Assembly: GCA_001897435.1 (NCBI GenBank)
Contig: MKSV01000004.1
Coordinates: forward strand, 310,001-374,000
Direction of reading: 5' to 3'
Source of the DNA: Acidobacteriales bacterium 59-55
GTDB lineage: Bacteria; Acidobacteriota; Terriglobia; Terriglobales; Acidobacteriaceae
DNA length: 64,000 nt
The translations under genes were made by a program, and so were the position numbers. Shown here one piece after another: positions 45,201 to 54,552 of this stretch. The notes beneath the pieces are model-generated. The model had not been told where the DNA came from. It saw only the letters and a list, made by a program, of their open reading frames with translations, and searched no databases. How positions within the stretch are numbered: position 1 is the stretch's first letter; every line of letters starts with the position of its first letter.

Positions 45201-46847
45201 TCAAAGTGTCGCAAGGTACTGGTGCACGAACTGGATTGCGATGGACCCCTCGCCCACGGCGGAAGCGCACCTTTTTACGGAGTTGTAGCGCACATCTCCG
45301 GCAACGAAGACGCCGGGAACGCTGGTTTCGAGCAGATAGGGTTCGCGATCAAGGCTCCACAACTTGGCCGACTTCGCCTTGAGTTCGGGACCGGCGAGGA
45401 TGAAACCCTTGCTGTCGCAGGCCAGGCCTTTCGGCAGCCAGTCAGTCTTGGGCGCCGCGCCGATAAAGATGAACAGGGAACTGGCCGCGCGGGCCTCTTC
45501 GCCGTGGGGTGTCCTCAGAGTCAGGCATTCGAGATGGCCGTCTCCCGCGACGGCGGTAACTTCGGTCTGGGTCTCGACGATGATATTCGGTGTGGCCTCG
45601 ATCTGGTCGACCAGATACTTCGACATGCTCTTTCCCAGAGAGCTGCTGCGCACCAGCATATGCACCTTCGATGCATATCGCGAAAAATGCATGGCCGACT
45701 GGCCCGCGGAGTTGGCTCCGCCGACGATGTAGACCTCCTCACCCGAGCAGGAGATCGCCTCGGTCATCGCCGCGCCATAGTAGACGCCCGCGCCGCTCAG
45801 CTCGTCCGCCCCCGGAATGTCGAGTTTGCAATAGGAGACGCCCGTGGCGATCAGGCAGACATGGCACGTCACCTCGCGCCCATCCTTCATCTGGACGATG
45901 TGGTATTGGTTCTCCGACCGGATGCAGGTGACCTGTTGCAGGAGGAACTCGGCTCCTAGGCGGCTTGCCTGAAGAAACGCCCGCTTGGCCAATTCTTCAC
46001 CGCTGATGCCAGCGGGAAAGCCGAGATAGTTCTCGATCTTCGAACTGGAACCCGCCTGGCCTCCTACAGCATTCGGCTCGACGATCAGCGTGCGCAGTCC
46101 CTCGGAGGCGCCATAGACGCCCGCCGCAAGACCGGCAGGTCCCGCTCCGATCACCACTACGTCGTAGAACTTTTCCTGTGCCTGGGTCGGGATGCCCAGT
46201 TTCTTCGCCAGATCGGCTGAGGACGGCTGTACCAGAGCTGTTCCATCTCCAAACAGCACCACCGGAAGCTTCGCATCGTCGATCCCTTTTTCCTTCAGCA
46301 GCCCCAGAGCGTCAGGATTCTGTTCAGGATTAAGCCACTGATAGGGGATGCGATTGCGCGAGAGGAAATCGCGCACCGAATGATCGGCAGCGGACCAGCG
46401 CACGCCCACTACGCGGATGCCTTCGAATGGAGGCTTGTAACCCTGTTTCCATGCCTCCAGAAGGTCGTCGAGAACGGGATAGAGCTTCTCTTCCGGCGGG
46501 TCCCAGGGCTTGTTGAGGTAGTAGTGGATCTTCGCCGAGTTAATGGCGCGGATCGCGGCCTCGGTATCGGCATACGCGGTCAGCAGGACGCGTTTGGCGT
46601 CGGGGTACAGCTTCAGCGCCTCCTGGAGAAAGTCGACCCCGGTCATTCCCGGCATCCGCTGGTCGGAGAGGAAGAGAGCAACAGTATCCTTGCGCTCCAG
46701 AAGCTGCCGGCAGATGTCGAGCGCCGCGAGACCCGACGCCGCGCGCACGATGCGGTAGTTTTGGCCGTAGTGCAGGCGCAGATCCTGCACCACCGCCTCC
46801 AGTACGCTGGTGTCGTCGTCGATGGCGAGCAGAATAGGCTTGGGCAT
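45201..46847 (-). CDS. Receiver domain fused to Grx-like and thioredoxin reductase-like flavoprotein
   Basis: About 548 residues in three parts. Residues 1-125 are a receiver with DDD at 10-12 and phosphoacceptor Asp62 (LFLSDQRMPGMTG). Residues 140-220 resemble a glutaredoxin fold (VVGVRWSAADHSVRDFL, KLPVVLFGDGTALV), but the CxxC position reads WSAAD. Residues 232-548 are a thioredoxin reductase-like FAD/NADPH enzyme (VVIGAGPAGLAAGVYG, YIVGGANSAGQSAM, VFVAGDVRYNSVKRCA), but the redox CxxC after ATGVSYCKLD is replaced by YYGAAMTEA. It probably transfers electrons without a dithiol. The histidine kinase gene follows. The ATG at 46847 has a weak AGAG site. Confidence 0.88.
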   Translation of the reverse strand: MPKPILLAIDDDTSVLEAVVQDLRLHYGQNYRIVRAASGLAALDICRQLLERKDTVALFLSDQRMPGMTGVDFLQEALKLYPDAKRVLLTAYADTEAAIRAINSAKIHYYLNKPWDPPEEKLYPVLDDLLEAWKQGYKPPFEGIRVVGVRWSAADHSVRDFLSRNRIPYQWLNPEQNPDALGLLKEKGIDDAKLPVVLFGDGTALVQPSSADLAKKLGIPTQAQEKFYDVVVIGAGPAGLAAGVYGASEGLRTLIVEPNAVGGQAGSSSKIENYLGFPAGISGEELAKRAFLQASRLGAEFLLQQVTCIRSENQYHIVQMKDGREVTCHVCLIATGVSYCKLDIPGADELSGAGVYYGAAMTEAISCSGEEVYIVGGANSAGQSAMHFSRYASKVHMLVRSSSLGKSMSKYLVDQIEATPNIIVETQTEVTAVAGDGHLECLTLRTPHGEEARAASSLFIFIGAAPKTDWLPKGLACDSKGFILAGPELKAKSAKLWSLDREPYLLETSVPGVFVAGDVRYNSVKRCASAVGEGSIAIQFVHQYLATL

Positions 46848-46981
46848 ATCTCTTGTTATACTTCGCGCGCGGCTTTTCCACACAACCGCATGGAGATTCG
46901 ATTATGCCCGAGCGCTTCTGGGTTCAGAAACATAGTGTATTGATTGCAAAGGCTTTGCCATGAGTTATTTTTTGCCTGCGT

Positions 46982-47011
46982 TTGTCCGATTTATAGACAT
47001 TCCCCGATAAT
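46982..47011 (+). promoter_or_regulatory. Candidate promoter for the LuxR-type regulator
   Basis: TTGTCC (46982-46987) and GATAAT (47006-47011) are 18 bp apart, ending 64 bp before the start codon of the regulator. Consensus match only. Confidence 0.35.
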
Positions 47012-47075
47012 CGTTGTAATTCGCCGATAAGGCAGAATACGGGGCGAAAAGATCCCGGCAGGAGACGAAAAGTTG

Positions 47076-47732
47076 ATGAATCGAATTATTCTCGCTGACA
47101 ATCAGGCGATATTCCGGGCCGGAGCGGCACGCGTCCTCGCGTTGGAGGACGACATGCGCATCGTCGCCCAATGCGAAAGTTTGGAGAAGCTCTTCGCGGC
47201 CATCGAGGGGTTCCACGGAGCCATCCTCCTTGTTGCTTCGAGTCTGCGGCCGGACCTCCCGACGCTGCTTGCTCGTGCCGGGTCGCGGGACTGCCGCACG
47301 ATTCTGATTGCGGAAAATACAGAGCATATTGCCGAAGAGGTGGCTTTGCCGCTTGATGGAATCGTCTGTCGCAACGTCGCTGGAAGTGAGCTTGTGGTCT
47401 GTGTTCGTCGGGTCGCCCGTGGGCAGCGATTTATGCAGCGAACCAACGTCACTACCATGCAGGTTGCCGACGCCGTCGGAACACGAGTCCGCGACCGCTT
47501 GACCCCCAAGGAGATGCAGATCGTCGCTCTCATCGTTCAGGGTTGTAAAAACAAGGAGATTGCCGCTCAGTTGGGAACAAAAGAGCAGGTGATCAAAAAT
47601 TATCTGCGCACGATCTACGATAAGACCGGCGTATCGGACCGTCTTGAACTGGCACTGTTCACCATCCACCACCGGGTGCTGGCCGAGGCTGCCGCCAGGG
47701 CTGGAAATCTGCTCCACATGAAAACTGCCTGA
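47076..47732 (+). CDS. LuxR-family regulator with degenerate receiver domain
   Basis: About 218 residues. The N-terminal part follows the receiver pattern (NRIILADNQAIFRAGAARVL), but the strand that should end with the phosphoacceptor Asp reads GAILLVASSLRPDLP, with Ala-Ser-Ser in its place; phosphorylation is therefore unlikely. Residues 140-200 form a clear LuxR-type HTH (LTPKEMQIVALIVQGCKNKE, IAAQLGTKEQVIKNYLRTIY). It is divergent from the receiver-flavoprotein/kinase operon and may regulate it. The start is uncertain between TTG at 47073 and ATG at 47076; GGAG lies 8 or 11 nt upstream. Confidence 0.85.
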   Translation: MNRIILADNQAIFRAGAARVLALEDDMRIVAQCESLEKLFAAIEGFHGAILLVASSLRPDLPTLLARAGSRDCRTILIAENTEHIAEEVALPLDGIVCRNVAGSELVVCVRRVARGQRFMQRTNVTTMQVADAVGTRVRDRLTPKEMQIVALIVQGCKNKEIAAQLGTKEQVIKNYLRTIYDKTGVSDRLELALFTIHHRVLAEAAARAGNLLHMKTA

Positions 47733-47755
47733 GGACGGCAGAATCTGCCCATCCC

Positions 47756-49354
47756 TCACTTCCTGACCTTCTCCGCGATGCTCTTGGCCTGCGTAAACAG
47801 CAGCAGATAGTCGCTGCCGCCGGCCTTGGAGTCGGTGCCGCTCATATTAAAGCCGCCGAACGGATGCGCTCCCACCATCGCCCCCGTGCACTTCCGGTTC
47901 AGATACAGGTTGCCCACATGGAACTCCTCGCGTGCGCGATCGAGATTCTCTTGCCGGTTCGAGTAGATCGCCCCGGTTAAGCCATACTCCGTATCGTTGG
48001 CGATGGACAGAGCCTCGTCGAAGCTCTGTGATCGGAGGACCGCCAGCACCGGTCCGAAGATCTCCTCGCGCGCGATCCGGGCCGTCGGCGCGACGTCCTT
48101 GATGACGGTCGGCGCGATGTAATAGCCGCCATCCTGCGTCTTGATGGCACTGCCGCCGTTGAGAACCACGCCCTCGCCCTTGCCGATCTCGATGTAGTCC
48201 AGAACCTTGCGGTAGGCTTTTTCGCTGATGACCGGCCCGCAATAGAAGTTCTCAACCGGGCTGCCCGTCTCGATCTTTGCCACTCGTCTTTGCAGCCGGT
48301 CGCAGAAGGTGTTGTAGATCCGCGCATCGACGATAGCCCGCGAACATGCCGAGCACTTTTGCCCGTTGAACCCGAACGCGCTCGCCACCACGCCCTCGAC
48401 CGCCGCATCCAGGTCGCAGTCGTTGTCGACGATGATTGCGTCCTTGCCACCCATCTCCAGGATCGTCCGCTTGATAAAGTTCTGTCCTGGTCGAGGTTGA
48501 GCGCCGCGCTCGTGAATCTGCAAGCCCACTGCCTTCGATCCGGTAAACGCGATAAACCGGACCTGGGGATGGACGACCAGGGCACTACCGAACTCCGGCC
48601 CTCCGCCAGGGCAGAAGTTGACGACGCCATCCGGTAGCCCCGCTTCTTCGAGAAGGCTCACAAACCGGGCGGCGATGGTGGGCGCATCTTCCGACGGTTT
48701 CAGAATTACCGTGTTTCCACAGACAATCGCCGCCGCTGTCATTCCCGCCATGATGGCGAAAGGAAAGTTCCACGGCGGGATGACCGCGCCCACGCCCAGC
48801 GGCAGGTAGCGAAGCTGGTTGCGCTCGCCGGGAAACTGAATCGGCGTCGTCGCACGGTCGAGGCGCAGCGCCTCACGCCCGTAGAACTCCAGGAAGTCGA
48901 TGGTTTCGCCTACATCCGCGTCGGCCTCACCCCAGTTCTTGCCCACCTCGTAGACCAGCCACGCGCAGAAGCTCAATTTTCGTTCACGAATCAGCGCCGC
49001 GGCGCGAAACAGCAGTTCGGCTCGCTGTGCCGCCGGAGTCCGGCTCCAGCTTGAAAATGCCGTCTGCGCTGCATCGACCACCTGTTGAACCCGGTCCGCC
49101 TCCGCCTGCTGGTGCACCCCGACGATCTGAGCAGGCCGGGCGGGATTCGTGGAGAGAATCTTTCTCTCCGTCCGTTGGCGGCTCCCCCCGATGACGAGGT
49201 CGTACTCGCGCCCAAGCTGATTCTCCACCTCGGCGAGCGCGGCCTGCATAGCACGCTTATTCTCTGCTGCGGTGAAATCGACGAACGGTTCGTTGATAAA
49301 CGGAGTCGGGAGAGAACGGGCGGCGATGCCGGGAACAGAAATCACAGTAGCCAT
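47756..49354 (-). CDS. rocA: L-glutamate gamma-semialdehyde (1-pyrroline-5-carboxylate) dehydrogenase
   Basis: A 532-residue aldehyde dehydrogenase that oxidises glutamate semialdehyde to glutamate in proline and arginine breakdown. The N-terminal extension (FINEPFVDFTAAENKRAMQ) and DLVIGGSRQRTERK are typical of the P5C dehydrogenase branch. TILEMGGKDAIIV gives the general base Glu and FNGQKCSACSRAIV the catalytic Cys; EIFGPVLAV and NPFGG-like AHPFGGFNMSGTDSK follow. A separate proline dehydrogenase is not seen here. The gene converges on the LuxR regulator. Confidence 0.9.
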   Translation of the reverse strand: MATVISVPGIAARSLPTPFINEPFVDFTAAENKRAMQAALAEVENQLGREYDLVIGGSRQRTERKILSTNPARPAQIVGVHQQAEADRVQQVVDAAQTAFSSWSRTPAAQRAELLFRAAALIRERKLSFCAWLVYEVGKNWGEADADVGETIDFLEFYGREALRLDRATTPIQFPGERNQLRYLPLGVGAVIPPWNFPFAIMAGMTAAAIVCGNTVILKPSEDAPTIAARFVSLLEEAGLPDGVVNFCPGGGPEFGSALVVHPQVRFIAFTGSKAVGLQIHERGAQPRPGQNFIKRTILEMGGKDAIIVDNDCDLDAAVEGVVASAFGFNGQKCSACSRAIVDARIYNTFCDRLQRRVAKIETGSPVENFYCGPVISEKAYRKVLDYIEIGKGEGVVLNGGSAIKTQDGGYYIAPTVIKDVAPTARIAREEIFGPVLAVLRSQSFDEALSIANDTEYGLTGAIYSNRQENLDRAREEFHVGNLYLNRKCTGAMVGAHPFGGFNMSGTDSKAGGSDYLLLFTQAKSIAEKVRK

Positions 49355-49395
49355 CTTGCCGTGATTCTAGCGCGAACCATGTCACGCCGTTGTCC

Positions 49396-49436
49396 ACCTC
49401 GAAAATGGGTGCCCCATGTCCGGATTCTCGGAATGG
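49396..49436. repeat. Intergenic element sharing a core with the 62-kb palindrome
   Basis: This stretch contains GGTGCCCCATGTCC and a diverged return arm. Its CCCCATGTCC core is identical to an arm of the hairpin at 62002-62032. It fits a dispersed repeat family of which both are members, but the sample is only two. Confidence 0.35.
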
Positions 49437-49484
49437 GAGCCGGTGCCTCTCTCGCCACCTGACAGGCGCTCATATCGCCAACGA

Positions 49485-52400
49485 TTACGAGCCGTCTTCT
49501 GTCAGCTTTTCAGTGGCCTTCGACATGGTGGCAGTGCGTTCGAGCTTGTCCCAGGCAAACGGTTTACCGTCGATTGCCCGCTTGATCGTCTTTAACAGCA
49601 CCACGGAAAAGACCTGCCGATAGGTAAACCGTTGAATCCAGATATGGAACAGAAGCCAGCCGTCTCCCTTGCTCGCCGGGTGCTTCCGCTCCAGCGCGAA
49701 CGCGATGGCCGACGTAACGAAGTCGATCATAAGGAAGGCGAGGAAGAAGAGAATCAGCTTGTGCAGGCTGGCGGCAGAGGTGGTCTCCGGGTGGAAGTGC
49801 TTGTCGATGTAGTAATTCAACACGCCGGCGACGAACATCAGGTCGATCAGCGGCGAGACCAGCGGCAGCATGATCTGGAAGACCAGCGTATTGGGCAAGG
49901 CAAACAATCCGAGAGCGCGATTCTTGGTGAAGGCGCCACGATGTTTCCAGATGGCCTGCAGGATTCCGAACGACCAGCGAAAGCGTTGTCGCATCAGCCC
50001 ATCGACGGTGACCGGTGCCTCGGTAAATGCCAGCGCCTTGTCCTCGTAGATGACCGAATGGCCCTGTTCGAGGACGTTCATGGTCAGATCGGCATCTTCG
50101 GCGACCGTATTGGAGTGATAGCCTCCTCCGGCTTTGACGACCGAAGTCCGCCACGCTCCAATGGCTCCGGGGACGACCGTGACGACATCAAAGAGGTTAA
50201 GTGCGCGGCGTTCGAAGTTCTGGCTGGTGATGTACTCGAGTGCCTGCCAGCGCGTCCACAGGTTGACCTTGTTGCCTACCTTGGCATTTCCCGCCACCGC
50301 TCCAATCTTCGGGTTGGCGAAGTTCGGCACCAGCCGCGTTACGGCGTCATGGGCGATGACGGTGTCGGCGTCGATACCGACGTAGATCTCCTCGTCGATA
50401 TACGGCAGGGCGAAGTTAAGTGCCTCGGCCTTGCCGGCGTTCGGCTTGGTCAGCACCGTCAGGCGTCCCGAGGCGATATCGGCGGGATAGGCCTCGCGCG
50501 CAGCTTCATAGGTGTTGTCCGTCGAGCCGTCGTCGATGACGATGATGCGCATGTTCTTGTAGGACGACATCATCACCGAGCGGATTGTCCGCACGATGAC
50601 CTTCTCCTCGTTATAGGCCGGGATGACGACCGCAACCCTGGGCTGGTAGCCGGGCGTGGCGTAATTCTTCCGCGTGCGCAGGCGGTCGATGACCGCGCAG
50701 ATGCCGAGGATGATGAGGCGCGCGCTCATCAGCACGTCACCGACGAAGAAGACGCCGACGACAAAGTTGTTGAAGAAGCCGACGAAGAAAAAGGTGATCG
50801 AGTCCGCGCGTGCCAGCCAGCGCTGATGGGGCGTCAGCGGCGGCATCACCTCGGCACGGGTCTTGCCCAGCAACTGCGCCACGGTGACGATCTTGTATCC
50901 ATGGGCACGCAACGCCTGGATCAGCGTCGGAAGTGCGGCTACTGTTGCGGAGCGGTCTCCGCCGCCGTCATGCATCAGGATGACGGAGCCCTTCGTCCAG
51001 GTACGGACGTTCATGTCTGCGATTTGCTGGAAGACGCTGTCGACGATCTCCTGAGGCGATTTGCGCGGATGCTCATCCCAGTCGTTGGTGTCGATCTTGT
51101 TGCCCAGGATGACGTAGCCCATATGTTGAATGCGGTCGACGGGCGCGGCCTGGTCGTTGGTGTCGGGTTCCTGATCGATGGAGTATGGCGGCCGGAAGTA
51201 GAGAGGCTGCACCCCCAGTTTTGAAGCGAAGAGCCTCTCTGTCAGGTTCAATTGCAGATCGACCTGCGCGTTAGAGATGTCGCTGATATCGGGGTGGGTG
51301 AAGGTATGGTTGCCGATCTCATGGCCTTCGCGGTACACCCGTTTCATCACGCCGACATTGTCTTCAGCCACCTCGCCGATCATCAGAAAGGTGGCATGGA
51401 CGCCATAACGCTTCAGAATGTCGAGAATCTTCGGCGTCCACTCCGGATCCGGACCGTCGTCGAAGGTGAGCGCTACCTCCTTCGGATGGTAGCCGTACTG
51501 CTGCACCGTGTAGGAAAGCGGAAGCGAATCCATCGTCTCGTCGGTGATGGCGCGGTAGTTCAACGGGATCGAGGTGTCGTCGTCCATGGTGATGGTGCGA
51601 TGGCCGTCCTGTGGCTTGCGGGTGATGCGCAGAATATCGCCGTCACCCTCGGTATCGACGTCGTATCCCGGTTCTACCGTGGCAAGGTCCTTCACCGGAT
51701 TGGCCTTGGTCGGATAGTCCCAGATCTTCCAAAGCGAGTTATCCTCGGAGCCGAGCCGCCACAGCGCGAAGGTTTCAAGACCCAGCGCGCGGGCCGCCCT
51801 CATCTCGTTCAGCACTGTGACCGCGTCAAGAAACCAGACCTGGTGGCGGACGTGGGCGTCTTCGTCGTCATAAGCGAAGTGGACGTTCAGGGAGTCGTCG
51901 TCAAGCTCAACGTCGGACCCGGAATCATAGGCCTTCTGCCACGCTTCCTGTGTCGACAGATTGTCCGAGGTCAGCACCTTCGCGGGAGGCGGCTTCCTGT
52001 GCCTGTGTCCCTTACCGGCCGGCGGCGGCATCGACATCGACCAGTCGTAGCCGTAGCTGCCGATCGCGCAGATAATCTTCTCTTTCGGCACAGTCTTGAG
52101 GACGTTCTTCAGGTTGTCGATGAACCAGTTCTGCGCTGCGATGGGACCGGGTCCGCTGTCGGTCTGGTGCTGGTCGTAGTTCATCAACAGCAAGCCGTCG
52201 GAGTGATCGGCGATGTACTTCAGATCGAAGTCGTCGTCCCCTACCGGCGTATTGACGTACAGGCGCAGATGCCGTGCCTGAAAGTTCTCATACAACGCCG
52301 CGACCAACGCGTTATAGCCGGGTTGTGCATTGGAGGGAATCTCCTCGAAGTCCAGCGAGATCCCGTGATAGTTAGGATTGGCAGCGAGGAACGTGTCGAT

Positions 52401-53033
52401 CTGGGTCAGAAAGTTGGCGCGAGCCGCGTCGTCCTCCAGAAAGTCGCCGATCGAGGACAGAAAGATTCCCTTCACCGGGTCGTAGTTATTGACTAGCGGA
52501 AAGACTTCGGTATCGACATGGTTCGCCGCAATGGTACGAGCGACCTTGAACTCCTGGTCTACCGGATGTACGCCGCCGCTATCGACGACCGCGAAGCGCC
52601 GGTTGTCGATGGTAAATGACGTCAGGTTGCCCTCTGGCGTCACGACATGCAACCACTCCGGAAATAGGAGGTCGATCTGCTTGATATGCTGCTTGAGTGA
52701 CGAGTAACTCGCCGGGTCCCATTCGACATAGTAAGCGGCTCGGAGACCCTCGCCGGAGTTCAGTGTGACGTCCGAAGGCTTGAGGTCTGTCTTCCGGTGC
52801 GCGGAACGCCGTAGTCTCTGGCCCGGTTTCAGTGCTGCCGTGCGCGCATTGGCTAGTGTGCGATAGTTGCGCTTATACGGCTGGAATGAAAGCTCCGGCA
52901 GCGGCTTCATGCGCAGCAGCCCTACAAGGAAGACGGCAATCAGCAAAAATCCCAGGAGCGCGAGGATATCGAGAACCCGGCGCAGCCTCTTCCAGCGTTT
53001 ACGTTGCGGATCGTAGAAGATTTGCTTGTTCAT
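49485..53033 (-). CDS. Three-domain GH18-like / polysaccharide deacetylase / GT2 membrane protein
   Basis: About 1182 residues. After a membrane segment (residues 20-42) comes a GH18-like barrel at about 90-450, with HGISLDFEEIP placing the catalytic Glu near 230. A NodB deacetylase follows at about 515-720, with TFDDG and the NHTFTH His motif and HDGGGDRSAT. Membrane segments near 745-785 precede a family 2 glycosyltransferase (VVIPAYNEEKV, VIDDGSTDN, GIDADTVIA, VAEDADLT, QRFRW) and more C-terminal membrane helices. It could make, deacetylate and trim an exopolysaccharide such as poly-GlcNAc in one polypeptide; the product is inferred. The ATG at 53033 lacks a clear ribosome binding site, and a TTG lies at 53072. 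Confidence 0.92.
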   Translation of the reverse strand: MNKQIFYDPQRKRWKRLRRVLDILALLGFLLIAVFLVGLLRMKPLPELSFQPYKRNYRTLANARTAALKPGQRLRRSAHRKTDLKPSDVTLNSGEGLRAAYYVEWDPASYSSLKQHIKQIDLLFPEWLHVVTPEGNLTSFTIDNRRFAVVDSGGVHPVDQEFKVARTIAANHVDTEVFPLVNNYDPVKGIFLSSIGDFLEDDAARANFLTQIDTFLAANPNYHGISLDFEEIPSNAQPGYNALVAALYENFQARHLRLYVNTPVGDDDFDLKYIADHSDGLLLMNYDQHQTDSGPGPIAAQNWFIDNLKNVLKTVPKEKIICAIGSYGYDWSMSMPPPAGKGHRHRKPPPAKVLTSDNLSTQEAWQKAYDSGSDVELDDDSLNVHFAYDDEDAHVRHQVWFLDAVTVLNEMRAARALGLETFALWRLGSEDNSLWKIWDYPTKANPVKDLATVEPGYDVDTEGDGDILRITRKPQDGHRTITMDDDTSIPLNYRAITDETMDSLPLSYTVQQYGYHPKEVALTFDDGPDPEWTPKILDILKRYGVHATFLMIGEVAEDNVGVMKRVYREGHEIGNHTFTHPDISDISNAQVDLQLNLTERLFASKLGVQPLYFRPPYSIDQEPDTNDQAAPVDRIQHMGYVILGNKIDTNDWDEHPRKSPQEIVDSVFQQIADMNVRTWTKGSVILMHDGGGDRSATVAALPTLIQALRAHGYKIVTVAQLLGKTRAEVMPPLTPHQRWLARADSITFFFVGFFNNFVVGVFFVGDVLMSARLIILGICAVIDRLRTRKNYATPGYQPRVAVVIPAYNEEKVIVRTIRSVMMSSYKNMRIIVIDDGSTDNTYEAAREAYPADIASGRLTVLTKPNAGKAEALNFALPYIDEEIYVGIDADTVIAHDAVTRLVPNFANPKIGAVAGNAKVGNKVNLWTRWQALEYITSQNFERRALNLFDVVTVVPGAIGAWRTSVVKAGGGYHSNTVAEDADLTMNVLEQGHSVIYEDKALAFTEAPVTVDGLMRQRFRWSFGILQAIWKHRGAFTKNRALGLFALPNTLVFQIMLPLVSPLIDLMFVAGVLNYYIDKHFHPETTSAASLHKLILFFLAFLMIDFVTSAIAFALERKHPASKGDGWLLFHIWIQRFTYRQVFSVVLLKTIKRAIDGKPFAWDKLERTATMSKATEKLTEDGS

Positions 53034-53133
53034 CGAGGGAGGATTGCGGACCTGCGCATGACGCTGTCTCAATCGTATGCAGCGGCCTCATCGGAGTCAA
53101 CGCGGAGCATGATCCAAAGTATGATGCACATAC

Positions 53134-54552
53134 ATGACTCCTAGACAACGACAGCTATGGCTATGGGTGGCGCTGCCGCTTCTGCTGGGACTCGCCCTGC
53201 GCCTGTGGTTTATTGCTGCCATGGCCAGGATCGACGGCGACACGCTGATCTACGGCGATATCGCCAGAAATTGGCTGGAGCATGGTGTCTACGGATTCAC
53301 CCAGGCCGGGATCGTTCCCCGGCCGACGCTGATCCGGCTGCCGGGCTATCCGCTGTTTTTGCTGGTATGCTTCCGCGTCTTCGGCGTGGAACACTACACG
53401 GCGGTGATGTGCGTGCAGTGCGTGATCGACCTGCTTACATGTCTGCTGGCAAGCGCTCTGGCCGGCCGCCTGTTCGGCCGACGGGCGGCGATGGCAGCGC
53501 TGTGGCTCTCCGCGCTCTGTCCATTCACCGCCAGCTATGCGGCTGCCCCGCTCACTGAAACGCTCAGCCTTGCCTGTATCGTTCTTGCGCTTTATGGCCT
53601 CGAACGCTGGCGGCAGACAACGAGGGGTGTGAACCGATGGCTCTGGGCCATAATGTTCGCCCTGGCCTACGCGTTGTTGCTGCGGCCGGAGCAGGCGCTG
53701 CTGGCCGTTGCGGTGCTTGCTGCAATGTTTTGGCTGGCACTACAACCATCGTCCTCCGAAGGCACTCTCCGCTGGCGTGCTGCGTGGCCGGTCGTTCTAG
53801 CTGCTGTGTGCGTGCTGCTCCCCCTGGTGCCGTGGGCGGTGCGAAACTGGCGAACCTTCCACGTTATCCAGCCGCTTGCTCCGCGCTACGCGACCGATCC
53901 GGGAGAGATGGTGCCGCTCGGCTTCCAGCGCTGGTACCGGACCTGGGCGATCGACTTCGGCTCGACCGAAGACGTCTATTGGAACTACGACGGCGCCGAC
54001 ATCGACATCGACGATATCCCCACGCGAGCCTTCGACTCCGAGAGCCAGTACCAGCAGACTGACGCCCTGCTGGCCGACTACAATCGCACCGACAGTGCGA
54101 CCCCCGCTCTCGACGAGCGGTTCGAGAATCTTGCCGACCAGCGCATCGCGGACGACCCGCTTCGCTACTATGTCACCCTGCCGGTGGCCCGCCTGCTTAA
54201 CATGATGTTCCGCCCGCGAACGGAGATGATGCCCATCCCGCTGGATTGGTGGCGGCGGGGACCGCATCCGGGAAAGGCTCTGTTCGCCGCCGCGTACGCG
54301 GCCTTGAATCTCGCCTACTTCGTGCTCGGCGGAATCGGGTTTTGGCTATGGCGTCGGCGTAAATGGGACGGGAACTCTGCGCTAGCTGGGGCCATGATCG
54401 CCTTTGCCGTCCTGCGCTGCGCTGTGCTGCTGACACTCGACAACTCCGAGCCGCGCTACACTCTGGAGTTCTTTCCGCTGATCTTCATTCTGGCTTCAGT
54501 GGTGTTTGCCCGAACTAACGACGATCGACGGTTGTCTTCTTGTCGGTCTTGA
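53134..54552 (+). CDS. Membrane glycosyltransferase, GT-C (GT39/ArnT-like)
   Basis: A 472-residue protein with about ten hydrophobic segments and the first periplasmic loop pattern DGDTLIYGDIARNWLEHGVYGF, which carries the acidic residues of GT-C enzymes. LTETLSLACIVLALYGLERW and the RPTLIRLPGYPLF segment also fit the dolichol/undecaprenyl-phosphate-sugar-dependent mannosyltransferase type. It would transfer a lipid-linked sugar to an extracytoplasmic acceptor. It is divergent from the GH18/NodB/GT2 gene across 100 bp and its 3' end overlaps lolA by 38 bp. Confidence 0.85.
   Translation: MTPRQRQLWLWVALPLLLGLALRLWFIAAMARIDGDTLIYGDIARNWLEHGVYGFTQAGIVPRPTLIRLPGYPLFLLVCFRVFGVEHYTAVMCVQCVIDLLTCLLASALAGRLFGRRAAMAALWLSALCPFTASYAAAPLTETLSLACIVLALYGLERWRQTTRGVNRWLWAIMFALAYALLLRPEQALLAVAVLAAMFWLALQPSSSEGTLRWRAAWPVVLAAVCVLLPLVPWAVRNWRTFHVIQPLAPRYATDPGEMVPLGFQRWYRTWAIDFGSTEDVYWNYDGADIDIDDIPTRAFDSESQYQQTDALLADYNRTDSATPALDERFENLADQRIADDPLRYYVTLPVARLLNMMFRPRTEMMPIPLDWWRRGPHPGKALFAAAYAALNLAYFVLGGIGFWLWRRRKWDGNSALAGAMIAFAVLRCAVLLTLDNSEPRYTLEFFPLIFILASVVFARTNDDRRLSSCRS

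Noticed and set aside
49632..51224. A 530-codon frame on the plus strand opposite the GH18/NodB/GT2 gene
   Set aside because: Antisense shadow of a strongly supported gene with clear domain motifs.
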